From: Turritopsis dohrnii
Lineage: Eukaryota; Cnidaria; Hydrozoa; Anthoathecata; Oceaniidae
Direction of reading: 5' to 3'
Assembly (NCBI GenBank): GCA_027922465.2
Contig: BQMF02000096.1
Location: forward strand, 744,001-808,000
DNA length: 64,000 bases
Shown here: positions 31,862 through 44,900 of the stretch, in pieces
Numbering within the stretch: position 1 is the stretch's first letter
Layout: every line of letters starts with the position of its first letter
The notes under the pieces: model-generated
The model's input: the letters and a program-made list of their open reading frames with translations, nothing else
The model's database searches: none
Told to the model about the DNA's origin: nothing
Translations under genes and position numbers: made by a program

Positions 31862-33650
31862 TCTTATTCTTCTTCTTTATCTTCTTCTTCATCACCATCA
31901 TCATCATCGTCGCCTTCTTCTTCATCAGAACTATCATCATGATCCTTTACACATCTATCATTTTCACAAGTATCGCAGCCGCATAGTCGGTGCATTTCAG
32001 TCCATGATTTTTACATAGGCACCCTTGGTTGTTACACGAAGATTTCTTGCAATTACAAGACACTAGTTCCAATAACTCTGGAGGGGCTAGTTTTCTCAGC
32101 ATCCACTGAATATCCAAACCTCTGTCCGGTTTTAATTTCCAGCCATAATCATCAGGAGTTGCCGTGTCAGGAAAACACACCAAAGCCCTCTTCACAACGG
32201 CAGAAGCGTACGAAACACGTTTACAGTGGCACAAAAGTGCATCTCTCGTCGGTGGAAGTTGCTGAGAATCGGGTGTTTTCCCTTTTGAGCAAAACTTCAT
32301 GTATCTGGCTTCATTTACATTTGAACACTTTTGACCGTATAGTTTACAAACGAATTCTTTAAGTACAGTAAGTTGTACGTCAAATGTAAATGAATCACCG
32401 AACTTTGAAAATGCTTCCATGAACACATCTGTTTTTCTTAGAAGTTTGAATGCCTTCACCTTTCCTATTCCAAGGAAAGTCATAAAGTGTTGAAGCAATT
32501 CAGGTATCTCCGTTGTGTTGCTCAATAAATCCGATTCATTTGGTGGCCAATTTCTATATGTCGGAGGAATAGATTGCATTTCATCTCTTAAGATCATTGC
32601 TGCTTCAGTGAGTTTTTCCATTGGTGACTTTTCTCTTTTTTTTTCTGTCCTTTGAACAAAGTCAAAAACACTTTATAGAGCATCCAGTTGTAAGGTTGAA
32701 CCCTTTTGCTTTTCTGATCGGGTGTAGTCTCTATAACAACTTCGGTGGTAATACAATTCAAGTAAAAGAATGTTTTCAGTTGTAACACCAGCTATGTATG
32801 CATTCAAACGAGGAATATTTCTTAAATGCTACATTTTGTAGTGTAGTTGCTGAGGTCTCAAGCTCACACTTCTCAAGATCTTTGTAACCATTTCTGGTTT
32901 TATTTGTCTTTCTTTTGAAACAAATACAACATTCTTTGTCGGCGATAATTTTTCCTTCAAAAAAGAAAATAAGTGATTTCTTTATTATTCGCAGGTCCAT
33001 ACTATACATTTACAATTTTAACGATGCTTAGGTGTACACCTGCCATAATTCTAAGAGTTAACATCGAAATAAGTTAAGATTGTACGCCCTGAATAGAAAA
33101 TTGTATATATAGTAGATAAATTGAGTGAAATTGAATGAATACATACTCTTTAAAACAGAAATTATCATACCTGATCTGTCTCTGTTACGATTTGACTTTC
33201 TAACAGCACCATCGGTGGTTTTGAGAGGTCTCTGTTTTTGTCCAATCTTTCCTCAATAGGCTTCAAAGTCTTAGGGTGCGTGTAGTTATCATAGCACTTC
33301 TGCTGAAATTTAGATTCATGACATTCATTTGCACTCTGTAACAACTCAATAATTGCTTGATCGTTTCTGATTTCACTTATAGAGAAAAAAACGATCAAGA
33401 GAAATTGTTTTGTTCACAAGATAATTTTCACAAATATATCACTTACCTTGCTTTCTTAACTTTCTCCAGTGCATTTTCTGTAAATTTACGGAGACGATCT
33501 TTAAGTTTGCAACGAAAAATACAAATACTTGAATCATTAACTCCTTTCACCTTTTTTGGAGAAAAGCAAAGTTTCAATCGCTTTCGTTCTCCATTTTTGC
33601 ATTTCAAACTTGCCCGCTTTTCAGTTTATTTATATTTAACAACGCGCTCC
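31862..33650 (-). pseudogene. Decayed multi-exon gene with CXC-like Cys cluster
   Basis: Reading minus, exon-like pieces occur in order. About 33650-33447: basic (KLKDRLRKFTENALEKVKKA, donor GTAAGT). About 33373-33170: EIRNDQAIIELLQSANECHE to VTETDQ, with AG and GTATG borders. From about 32963: KECCICFK, then, after a frameshift near 32825, LNAYIAGVTTENILLLELYY and HRSCYRDYTR. 32621-31947: 224 codons to the Cys-rich end SCNCKKSSCNNQGCLCK. Near 31975 another frameshift separates that block from CENDRCVK and an acidic Asp/Glu tail (to about 31862). The pattern (Cys pair, YH..C, C-terminal CXC-like cluster) is one I recall from repeated ORFs in cnidarian genomes, likely transposon-borne. Function unknown; at least two frameshifts indicate decay. 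Confidence 0.55.
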
Positions 33651-33671
33651 ATCGTAGAAATAAATTCCTAA

Positions 33672-35917
33672 ATCAGGGGGTCTTTAATTTTTCATGTAAT
33701 ATTTTCTAACTATTATTATAAAATAGTTAAAAAAATAAAAAATAATACAAACTATCTTAAAGATATAATATTTTTTTGTAAGGCTTATCTGCGAAAAGAA
33801 TTTAGTGTTGGTTTTATTTTACTCCGATTTACTTTTTATTGTACCCCTGACAAAAATAAGGTGCTCTTTCGCAGTCGTTTATAAAAACAGGGACGAAAGA
33901 ACACATGGCAGTGCTGAGACAGAAAATTTGTTATGATTTTATTGAGTTGTTTTCTCAATTATACTTCATAAATAAGCACTTTTGAGAAGGCCAGTAAAGA
34001 AATTTTGTTTCCTGAGAGGATACTGTAACTCACTGTATGTAAATTATAACGTCCCCCGAAATGTGAAATAACGACTTTTTTTGCCCATGGCTTCCTGACT
34101 ATAATGATCATGATTTAAAAACATGGCAAAAGTGGAAATTCCTACTTTTTCGAGTAATTAAATCGTAAAGAAAAATATTTGATGATCGAACATATAGAAA
34201 GAAAAGATAACCTGTCTTTTCTTTACTAAAAATGAAGCTTCTGGCGATACTATTCGTAATAACGAAAAATATGAAGTTCCAGAATAAAGGTGCGTGCGCA
34301 ATGTTTCTTTCAGCAGGTCATTGGCGGAATTTCATCTCCTTTTTGTTTGATAACTTGTTGTTATTGTTGGTCGTCATTAGCTATTTTATGGATACATTTA
34401 AGCATATTTTAAGGAGGGTTTGTTTTTTATTCATTAAATGTCGGAAGGAAAAATCGATAACTCTGATGGCAATAGAAAATTACTAACAAGAGAATAACTG
34501 ACGTTTTATCCGTTAGTGAGTCGGGGATAGGTCTATTTTGTTTGACTAAATTTAAAAAGGCAATACCAAATTTGGTGTTTTATTTTAATGACAGACGGAA
34601 TCGATAAAATTTACCACTTTAAATTTTTAGATTTCATACTTTGATTCTATTGAAACAAAAAATGTAATTAATCGTTAACTGTGGATTTTAAAAAAACATA
34701 CCCATTACAAACTAAATCACCTTTTTTTGCGACATTTTTTTTCAAGGTACGTTTTGACCAATTTTCAAACATTTTCAACATTGTAAGACTACACAAACGT
34801 CATTCGATTGAATTTTTAGTCCCCCTTGGAATTCGAATTTCATTTTACTGACTATACTGTAGCATAACCAGGGCCGCTGGAAGTGGGATGGCTGGGAGGC
34901 GCTAGCCCCCACTACTAAATTCGACAGGCAAGGTATTTTTTAAAATGTACCAATTATTAAAATATACTACAAAAAATAAAGTCTATAATGGTTTCCTTGT
35001 TTTATCTTGATCTATCGTCACATCATTAAAATGAAAGGCAAATTAACATGCTTGTTTTAGCCAATCTAGAAGGAACAAACTTGAAAAACTTTCTGGCCTC
35101 TTCAGATATACCATCTTAAAAAAGCTTCTAACGGTCCTTAAAACGAGAGAAACAAACGCTGGGGCCGAATATCATTCGTCCATTTCTGTATCACTTAACT
35201 ACTTGGTGATTTTCATCTTCATCGGCGCACATGTTCGATTCGCTTCTTACCGCTTGATGAAGCGATTAATCACTACGCCATCTTCTCTCTGGCACCTTCT
35301 CAATAGGTCGAAAGTGGCGCATTGTTTAAAGAGTTTTTCGGTAATTTTAACTTTGCTTTAAAAGTTAAACCATTGCCAGTAAAAGGACTTGAAAATGCAA
35401 AACCTGTCTTGTTTCATATCAATCTTCAAGTATTCATATAGAGTTTGATGCAGATTAATTTTTTGGGGGAACGATAATGCTTTGCTGACAAATTTTCTTT
35501 CACAAACTTTCTGCATATGCTTTGTGTGGCCACGCATTATTTAACATTTCAAGCAGCAGTAAATGTTCCATTAAATTAAAAAAACATTTTCCCAAAAGGT
35601 AGTGATAATGACATGCTGGATCATGATAAAGTTAAAACAAGAAGTAAAACACAATCACAGAGAAAGTTCAAAAAAGAAGGTACATTTCAAAGATAATCTA
35701 AGAGTTACGCATGCATTACATCGCAAGCTTTAAAGCAATGCTACGAATGTATTATGGCACTTGGTTAATTTTGTTGAAGTCACTGAACCATAAATTACTC
35801 CACAAAAAAGTAAACATGTTTCTGCTCCGATATTTATAAATCCATATCTATATTCTAGATGTTTATTGATGAAGAAGAACCAGTTAGCATTTTTGTTCTG
35901 TTCTTGGAGAAAAGAGT
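33672..35917. other. No gene recognised; upstream flank of the MFS gene
   Basis: AT-rich. 33985-34105 resembles 845-985, and 34724-34775 is inverted relative to 3690-3745, so two diverged repeats are present. 34870-34930 (GGGCCGCTGGAAGTGGGATG) looks like the edge of another repeat. The MFS promoter must lie here, but no clear core element was identified. Confidence 0.35.
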
Positions 35918-38900
35918 ATGTCTGAACTTAAAGGAAAAGGTTTTGTCAATGACGATGAAGGATTGTTACTTTCTGAAGAGTCCGGAGATTCAGGGAAGTT
36001 GTTTAAAAATAGAAGAGAATTCTTAATTGTTGTAGCCATGGCTTTCGGATTTATTTATGGTGGGATGGCGTTTTCAGCAATAGCCCCCTTCTTTGCTCCT
36101 GAGGTATAATTGTCAAATTATTGTGGTTGTTTATGCATTGTAATTTCTATTGTGTTCTCCGTTCTCCTCGACTCTTTATTCAATACCTTTCATTCATTAA
36201 TTATATAGTGATTAAGAAGCACTGTGTGTGTTTGAATATTTTTCTGACATAATGTGGTTTTCTGTCATATACAATGTAGTTTTATCAATTATGTAGTCTA
36301 ATTGAATTCAAATTTGTTGATGACGTAACTTTTGTGATTTATTGATCATAACATAAATTTTATTTAGGCACATAAAAGGGGTGTGGATGGTACTATAACT
36401 GGAATAATATTTGCTATCCATCCAGTTACAATATTCCTTCTGGCACCAGCTCTGAGTAAAATTGTAAGAAGCTTCATAAACATTTCATCATATAGTACAT
36501 CATACTAACAAAAAGTGCTATCTTCTTCGTACCGTAAACCTTTACACCATCTTTTGTTTTTGATTGTACATTTCTAAAAATGTTTGTAAAGCATTTTGCC
36601 ATTTGACACCTTCAACACTGTATTTAAAGTTATTAAAAAGATATTAAAAGATGTTTCCTAGCCAGCAACTTATTTCGCTATTTACAACAAGTTTCTATGT
36701 GACTATTCCTGAGCTGTGCTAGTAAATCTGGTCTTTTCTAAAAAATTGTTTTATTTCAAGATTCCCTATTTTGGTATTAAATCGTCGATCATATTTGGAA
36801 CTGCACTAGAGGGTACTTCTCACATTCTGTACGGGTAAGAAATGTTGTCCACAAGTTTCCATTTTAGGTGTAAAATCATCGAGAAAAGACAATGCTGCAT
36901 TATTATAGTACCGAAGTCCCTATTTTTTGAAATAGTTGTTATCTTTAGGCGTGCAATACTATATTTTTAGTTAAAAATCTGAAATGTTCTGCCATTGCTG
37001 AAGACTTATAGCAGTGTTGTAATATTGCAAATCGTTGATATCTTCAAGCGTTTTGCAACATCTGATATTTAACTGAGAATCTAAATTGCTTCGTCATTTT
37101 GTTAATTGAGAACTCATTTGAAGATATAACTAAAAACTTATTCAGGGCCGGCGACAGGGTTTTTAAAGTAGAGAGGCCACCTTTTGGTGATGTAGGACCA
37201 TGGTTGGGTCCAACGTGCTAGAAAATATTTGAAATTCAAAGGCTTGTAGATTGGTTTAAACAACCTTTTCATTTGCCATTAATGTTAAAAGTTCGTTTTG
37301 AAAGTATTGATGAATGAACTTCCTTTTTCTTGACGAGCTAAGTACTGAATACATTTCTTTACGGCTTTAAAGCATGTTCGTTCTTCCGTTTGTGACTTTT
37401 GTACTTGTCGGATCATCATCGCTAATGGTTCTCTACATGAAGGATCAATACGCTCTAAAGTTGCAGCTGCCTTATGACATTTACTCTTGCAGTGGCTATT
37501 AATCATTTTTTGGTTCAAACTAAAACTATTTTACTATTTACATCATTTACAACTGAACAGGAACCTTCTTGACTATTTACAACACTACCATCTGTATTTG
37601 TTACAATATCTGCATATTATTTAAGGAACAAAAAAACTGACTTTGACTTTGAAGACAACATGATAGTTTCGAATGATATTTTATTTTGCTTTATATTACG
37701 CTTACTTTTGTCCTGAGATTTCTCGACCAAATCTTATATTTACATTGCCACTGATATTCGTTATTAGATGGGTAAACACGTGTAATTCACGTTTATTTAT
37801 TCACGAGTTTAAATAAATTTACATGTTAACATTTCAGTAAATTTCCCAGATGCGCGGTAATTTTAATGATGTATGCTCTTACACCAAACAGAAAATGATG
37901 TTATCGTGTTTTTAGAACTATTGGAGACATGTACACTGGAACGAGTTTCATTGTTATCAGTTTTATGTGTCGCATTGCAGCAGCTGTTGGAATAACCTTT
38001 GCTCAAGTCGCTTTTCTTGTCTTGCTTTGTATTACATTCAAAGAAAACTTGGCCTTGATCCTTGTAAGTCATTTTACTACTTTCAAAACTTGCATTCTAT
38101 GTTTTTTAGACATACACAAAAATGGAATTCGTAAGATATGAGAACAATACGTACGTTGAGTACGTTGGCGATCGCACCTCCCTCGCATTGAGCTTACCCT
38201 TTTTTTCTTAATTCTTTACACTTAATTAATATAAATCATTAAGCTCTTGTCAACAAAATTGCATAAAACAGCTTTGTGTGCATTTGTTGATTTTATTGCT
38301 ATGGTATCGAGTGATATAAATATCAAGTTTATTACAACAACAAATAAACTGTACAGTGTGTCTCTGAAAAAAGCATCATCAAACTTTGAATGTGAATAAC
38401 TTTTTATTTTTCGTTGTAATACACTTGATTTATATCACTCAATAGGAAATTTTGTGAACTTTTCAAAAATTGAAGTCTTGAAATGTGGAAAGAATCAGGA
38501 AAGAGGAAAAATTTTTGTTAACGATTCGCATAATTAACTTTACAAAAGTCCATTAACAGGTGAATGAAAGGAAATGATTTATTCAAACAATGACAGCATA
38601 GGCGGATCTAGAGCTTAGGCAAAATTTGCGGAGAAGCGTTGTGTCATCAAGAAAAGAATAAAAAAGCGTGCGTTTTAACTAATTACAGTTAAACATTGAA
38701 AAGAAATTATACTCCTCCACTTTTTTTGCCTAACCCTGGATCCGCCACTGGACAGTAATTCGAGAAATAATTTTCAAGTGAAACAATTTTATATCACAAG
38801 AAAGAGCTTTTCATGCTCTATCCGTTAATATATAATGTTTGGCAAAATATTTGTTCTTCGAAAAGATATTGAAAACGATTTGTTTTAGTAAATTCTTAAA

Positions 38901-41900
38901 AGTCAATTAACTCATTTTACAATGAAGGTCATTTGTAAACACAAGAAGAAGCCGCTTGGCTTGAAGACTTCAGGACGTAACACAACAATGCATATCTAGT
39001 CTCAAAAATACAACATTGCCGAATAGGAGCCATTGCCAGTAGGAGGAGAAGCAGGAGGAGAAACCACGGGTATTAATACTTTACTCCACCACGGGTGTCC
39101 TAAAGTCAATAAAAATATTAAAAATCATCACACAGTAAAAAAGTTTTATTTGAAATTTTTAAGATTAGTTGTTTTGGGAAATTGATACGCAAAGCTATAC
39201 TTAAAATTTCCTAAACGTTTCATCAGCACAAAAAAAAAAAAATAATAATAATAATAAAAAAAAAATTACAGCATTAAAAGGTCATTAGCATGTCAGTACT
39301 CATTTGAAGATGTAACTAAAAACTTATTCAGGGCCGGCGACAGGGTTTTTAAAGTAGAGAGGCCACCTTTTGGTGATGTAGGACTATGGTTGGGTCCAAC
39401 GTGCTAGAAAAAGTAAATTAACTCATTTTACAATGCAGGTCATTTGTAAACACAAGAAGAAGCCGCTTGGCTTGAAGACTTCAGGACGTAACACAATAAT
39501 GCATATCTAGTCTCAAAAATACAACATTGCCGAATTTGCCAAAAAAAAAAAAAAAAAATTACAGCATTAAAAGGTCATTAGCATGTCAGTAAATTGACTT
39601 TGAAGAGTTTACTGAGCCAAATCGTTGAGTTTTTCTTCAATATCTTTTCGAAGAACAAATATTTTGGCAAACATTGTATATTAACGGATAGAGCATGAAA
39701 AGCTCTTTCTTGTGATATAAATTTCACAATATTTTATCAAACATGTAATGAAGAATACGCCTTGAAAGTTGGTGGATAAAACATTTTGATACACACTGTA
39801 GCTTTTTTTAAATGTCAAAATGGGATCTCAGTGCAAAGATAAAATTAATAAAACATTTGTATGGACTTCTCGACTTAAAACAACCAGAGCGATGTAAATA
39901 AGACTCTCATCAGTATGGTGTAAAGTTAATAGTGGGAATCTTTGATAAAAATTGATTTTTCTTGTTTTCTGATTCTTTTAACATTTCAAAACTTTAATTT
40001 TTGGAAAGTTTAGAAGAATTCCTATCGAGTGATATAAAAATTAAGTTCATTGCAACAAAAAAATAAAAAGTTATTCACATTCAAAGTTTGATGATACTTT
40101 TTTTGAAGACACTCTGTATACAAGTTTCGTGGTTTCAATTAGTTTTTATGAAACCCTGGGGAGTATCTACAGAAATTTTGCGTGCATAATAGGCTTTTGC
40201 GGGTGTTTTTTGTTTTTCTAAATATTGCTCAATGGGAAAAACTTTTTTCCTTTAGGGAATAAATGAAATTTTTACTGGTCTTGGAGTAACCCTTGGACCT
40301 GTAGCTGGAGGTTACTTGTTTAAGGTATCCCTTAATTAGATACTAATTCCAATTTAGATTATTTTGACTAATTTTCTAATGCGAAGCTTGATTCAAACGT
40401 ACTTTATTTTGAATCTCCATCATTTGCACTCCATGAAATTTGTGTCAATATTTTTTAGGCTGGTGGTTTCAAAGTTCCCTTCATATTTCTTGGTACTACA
40501 GTTTTCTTAGATTTGGTACTTGTGATGTTTATCCTACCAAATAGAGGTACTCTATTGACGAAGGGGAAAGTCTGTTTAATACACGTGTTTATTGTAAAGT
40601 TTATAAAACTGAAATTTGATATGAGCTAGTTCCCCTTTTTCGCAGGTTTGCATACGTCCACGAAGGAGATCTTTGGGTGGAAAAAATAACCCCAAAAATT
40701 CTTCACTTCTGTAGGAATCTCAGAAAATACCTTCCGAAAATTAAATTTGAAGTACTTATAAATACGTTAATCACATTTTGACCAAATGAGCAATGGAATG
40801 ACAATTAATCAAAGCGAATACTTGAAATTAATCGTTTAATTAAAACTGAAACTTTCTCTGAAATATTCGAGTTTTTCAAGCATTTTTTAACCTTACAGTC
40901 AGGGTCCAATTGTCGGTATATGGTGGTCCGCCTCCTTTGAATGCTAAAAGCAAACGTTTCTGATACTATGAAAATATAGGCCTCAAGAAACAAGCCTCAA
41001 GTAGGGTTGCCATCTTGTTTCTGAGTGTATTTACAGCCCAGATTAACGCCACTAAATCACTAAATTGTTAATAACTACTTACATAATAATCTTACAAATA
41101 CCAAACTTTGGGAAAGCGCTTGGACACATAAACAAAATGTTTCCTGAAATTTTTAAGTTAATAACCTGATCAATGTGTATTTTATAAACCAGATAGTGAT
41201 AGTTTTTCCACTCTTCTTCATCGTCACATACCAATTCATCAGCATTGTAATAGCAAACTGCATCTCCGGGCAGTTCGACCAACAACTCATTGTTAACGAT
41301 CAATGATTGCTCATTTGTTGGTGTCGGAATGGCTGTGGCATATTCATGAGAATCCAGTCCGTCGTACATTACAGGTAAAATCGAATTATCTTGAGGAGCA
41401 ACACAACAATCACGAATTTTTAAATGGAACCTTTAGCTGGTTCGCTTTATTTCGTAAGCATTTCACCATTGCCGAATTGTAAAAGTCAGACACAGAATTC
41501 CTGCTCTTTTGCTCTGGCTCTCATATTTGCAGTAAGATAGTACCACTGCCACTGCCACTGATTCCCATATCACAGAACTGATCAAGAAAACTTCAATAAC
41601 ATCAGTTGACTTTGCCTTCTTCATAACCTGCAAACACTGACGAAAATCTCCACCCTACAAAAGAATCTAAAACAGGAACAAGCAAATGAAATAATGAATG
41701 AAAGGTACAACCACCAGACAGTAAGGTGGCTGCAATACCTGTATATGCAGCTGTAGCAACTTTCCAACCTCTGGCTCTCCATGCTGCAATAACATAGCTG
41801 CATGTAAAGGTCTAACGTGTGTCAGCTAGTCCGTCTAGATAAAACAATGTTTCAAGTTGTGCTAAACCATTGTGCACATTTTAAACAGCATCTGCGACAA

Positions 41901-44900
41901 CTAACTGCTGTTCGTTAAGCAGAGCCATTATCTTTTCCATCCTGTCGATGTAAATATTCACGCCAAATTCTTTCTGAGCAACCTGCTTAACCAACTCGGG
42001 AAGTTTAAACTGTGTTAAAGTCATACCAAATTTTCTCAGGACATTATCGATGTAGCTCAAATCTCAATTGCACGTTAATATTTTCTAAACGTTCATTTAG
42101 TATGTCTCGTTCCTTGTAGGTGTTTCACAGGAAAGGCAGTTCATAGAGAACTGAAAAGGCTATCCTGGGTAAACAATCAAATAATAAACTAGCATGTAGC
42201 TTTATCTAAAAATGCCTACGCGCTCAAACTTTCCAATTTATACACGTAGCAAGCTATACACTAAAAGAGAAAAATTTCCGCCCAAACATTTTGTAATTTA
42301 AGGGTTTTTGTAAAAATGTTTTTGCTTGACTTTGGGCCTGATAAGTGGCATACTTTAAATATTTCGACAAAGTCAGTCTTTAATGTGTGGCAAGTTACAC
42401 AATATTTCAAATACAATCATGATCAAAGTATCTGTATGCAGTGAAGAAAGTGCGTGCCAAAAATCACATATTTAATTTATTTATTTAATTTTTACAATAC
42501 AAGGAATTGTGGCATAGTGTAGCGGCGGCTACACTAACTTGGATTACGCAAAGCAAATACATATACTTACGGGGCTAAAAATCTGTATAAAACTTTGCTA
42601 CTTTTTGTTACCTCTTAGGCCTAAGTCACACTAATGCTAATATACCTTTTAAAAAATGTAAAAAGGCTTAGCAAGTAATATCAGAAGGTATTGCTCCAAA
42701 CAAAAGAAATGTGTGATCTGCAACCATGGATACGTAGTTCATAATCAAAATGAGATTTGTTAAAGAAATAATGTAAGAGCCAAAAGAAAAAAACTAACTT
42801 TTTCGAGAAAAAAAATTTAAGGGAAAAATCCATTAGAAATCATTAGCATTTCAAGCTTTGTTTCAAAATAAAAATTAGTCAATATTTAGAACTTAAACAT
42901 CATAATACAAAAATAAGATGGTGGCCACAAATTCAGATTTCAAGCTGTGCTTCAAAATCCTTGTCGTTCCCTTCACTAAAACAGCGCAAGAGTAATATGA
43001 AAAATGTCTAAGCAATTTTAGTATACGACCTTCCTAAATAACACAGTATAATATGATAACAAATTAGAAAAAAGATACGAAAAAACATTCTGTCTCCAAC
43101 CTACTACAGTACCATGCTTTGAAACCGAAAAAAGTAAGCTAATAATTGTATACCAGCATGTAAGAGCAACACGAAAAGTTGGAAGATGAAGATGATGAAC
43201 AAAATCGAAAACTGACTTTCGCCTCTCTTGTGAAACTACTATGCCTCATCGCTTGCTTACGCTCGCTGCGGGGGCAATGATAGAATAAAGTCGAAACTGC
43301 GAGCATTGCAAAACTGAGTCTATTCTAATCTATTCTAACTTAATTCAAAAACCTGCTTTTTCGTTTTTTACATACAGCAAACCAAAAATGATGAACTGGT
43401 CTGTAATTTATATTTTTGTTACATTGATAAAATATATATAAGTCAATATGTTAAGGTTCTCTCCATTAGGGACAAGCTCGGTTCTTATGGTTGTATTCTT
43501 GTAATATTTATGCTAATAATTCAGTGATTCTCAGGTGCTGACAATATAAAATCTGTTCCGTAAATTATTGAAATCGCCTGTTTATGTCTAATATGGCACC
43601 TCGTCAAAATGTCAATTTCCGTGAAAGAAAATGGCATACATCCATTCTTAATTCAAAATCGTTTCCATATCTCAAAATCTCAAAATTTTTAGAAAATTTA
43701 AAAGTGTTATAATAATGTTTTTATGTTTTGAATTGTATCAAGTGGGTATTCTTTAAGTACAAAGTATGAACACTATTGTGATGTTGTTTACAGGCGATAT
43801 GTTTCCGTGATTTTTCGAAGAAAATTGTGTAGAGAGACTTGATAGTGGGTGAAAATATATATTTTTGCAATGGCTAGTAAAGCAGAAAAAAGAACAGAGA
43901 AATGTATTGAGGAAAGGGAACAGCTTGTTTTCTGTAAGATCTGGCATTCGAAAATGTTTTAGGAGTGCTCTTAATGAGCATTGCATTTTTTCTATTCAAA
44001 ACCCAAGTGACTTGTTTTTTTCTTTTTTTTTTCGCCCTATTATTTTCTTCAACGGTATTTGATGTTACTATAGCTACTAAAGCTACTAACATACGTCTGC
44101 GCTCATTGATTTCCATTGCAAAAAGAGAAGTTTTTTCTATCAACAGATAAGTTTAAACTGATCGTGTACACAGGTGGCAATCTACATTTAAACTCATATG
44201 TTTTTAAAATCCAACTATCGTGTATGGCAGCCTTAATTTGGTATTTCTTCTTTCCAACATGATGCAACACTTCAATATACGTATAGCTATGAATTTAAAA
44301 ATTGTGCAAAAAGTAAATATTCCATATAAAAAGGGATGAAAAGGCGATGAAAATAAAGTGAAGAACTTTTGGAAACTTGTCGTTGTTCAAGCGATGAACT
44401 TTATCGCCGTAGTGGGGACCAAGCTTAACTCCTTCTCATACATTTTCGAAATTTTTCAGCTTTTCTGTGGCCAACCATTTGGTCTTAGTATTATCATATC
44501 ATATCAACATATATTTAGGTTAAGGATTTCTTATTCAAAAACTAGAAAGATCATATTATGTACATGAAACTTTCTGCTTTTCCATAAGTCCTATGAAATT
44601 AATTTTTAATTTTTCTTTTTCATTAGTTAAAATGGATGACGATGAACAGAGCAATGTAACGTTTTTGGATGTGCTGCGGGTACCAGAAACTCTTTTAATG
44701 TGTAAGCTATTCATTTCATATTCTATATTCTATACCATAACTGCAAGTTATTTTGATGATCAAATTCTTTTTAATCACGTAGCTTTTATTATACTGCTCA
44801 GATGATTATTCGCCTCTAGCAGGTGGTGTTCTTCGTATGACTTGAAATTAATACTTTCTCTTTAAGTAGATTTCAAAGCGTTTTATACCAAAACTAACTC

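Noticed and set aside
32159..32362. Plus-strand ORF opposite the CXC gene
   Set aside because: Antisense by-product of the minus-strand coding block.
43865..44150. Overlapping ORFs near 44 kb
   Set aside because: Intronic, on both strands, no motif; not compatible with the MFS frame.
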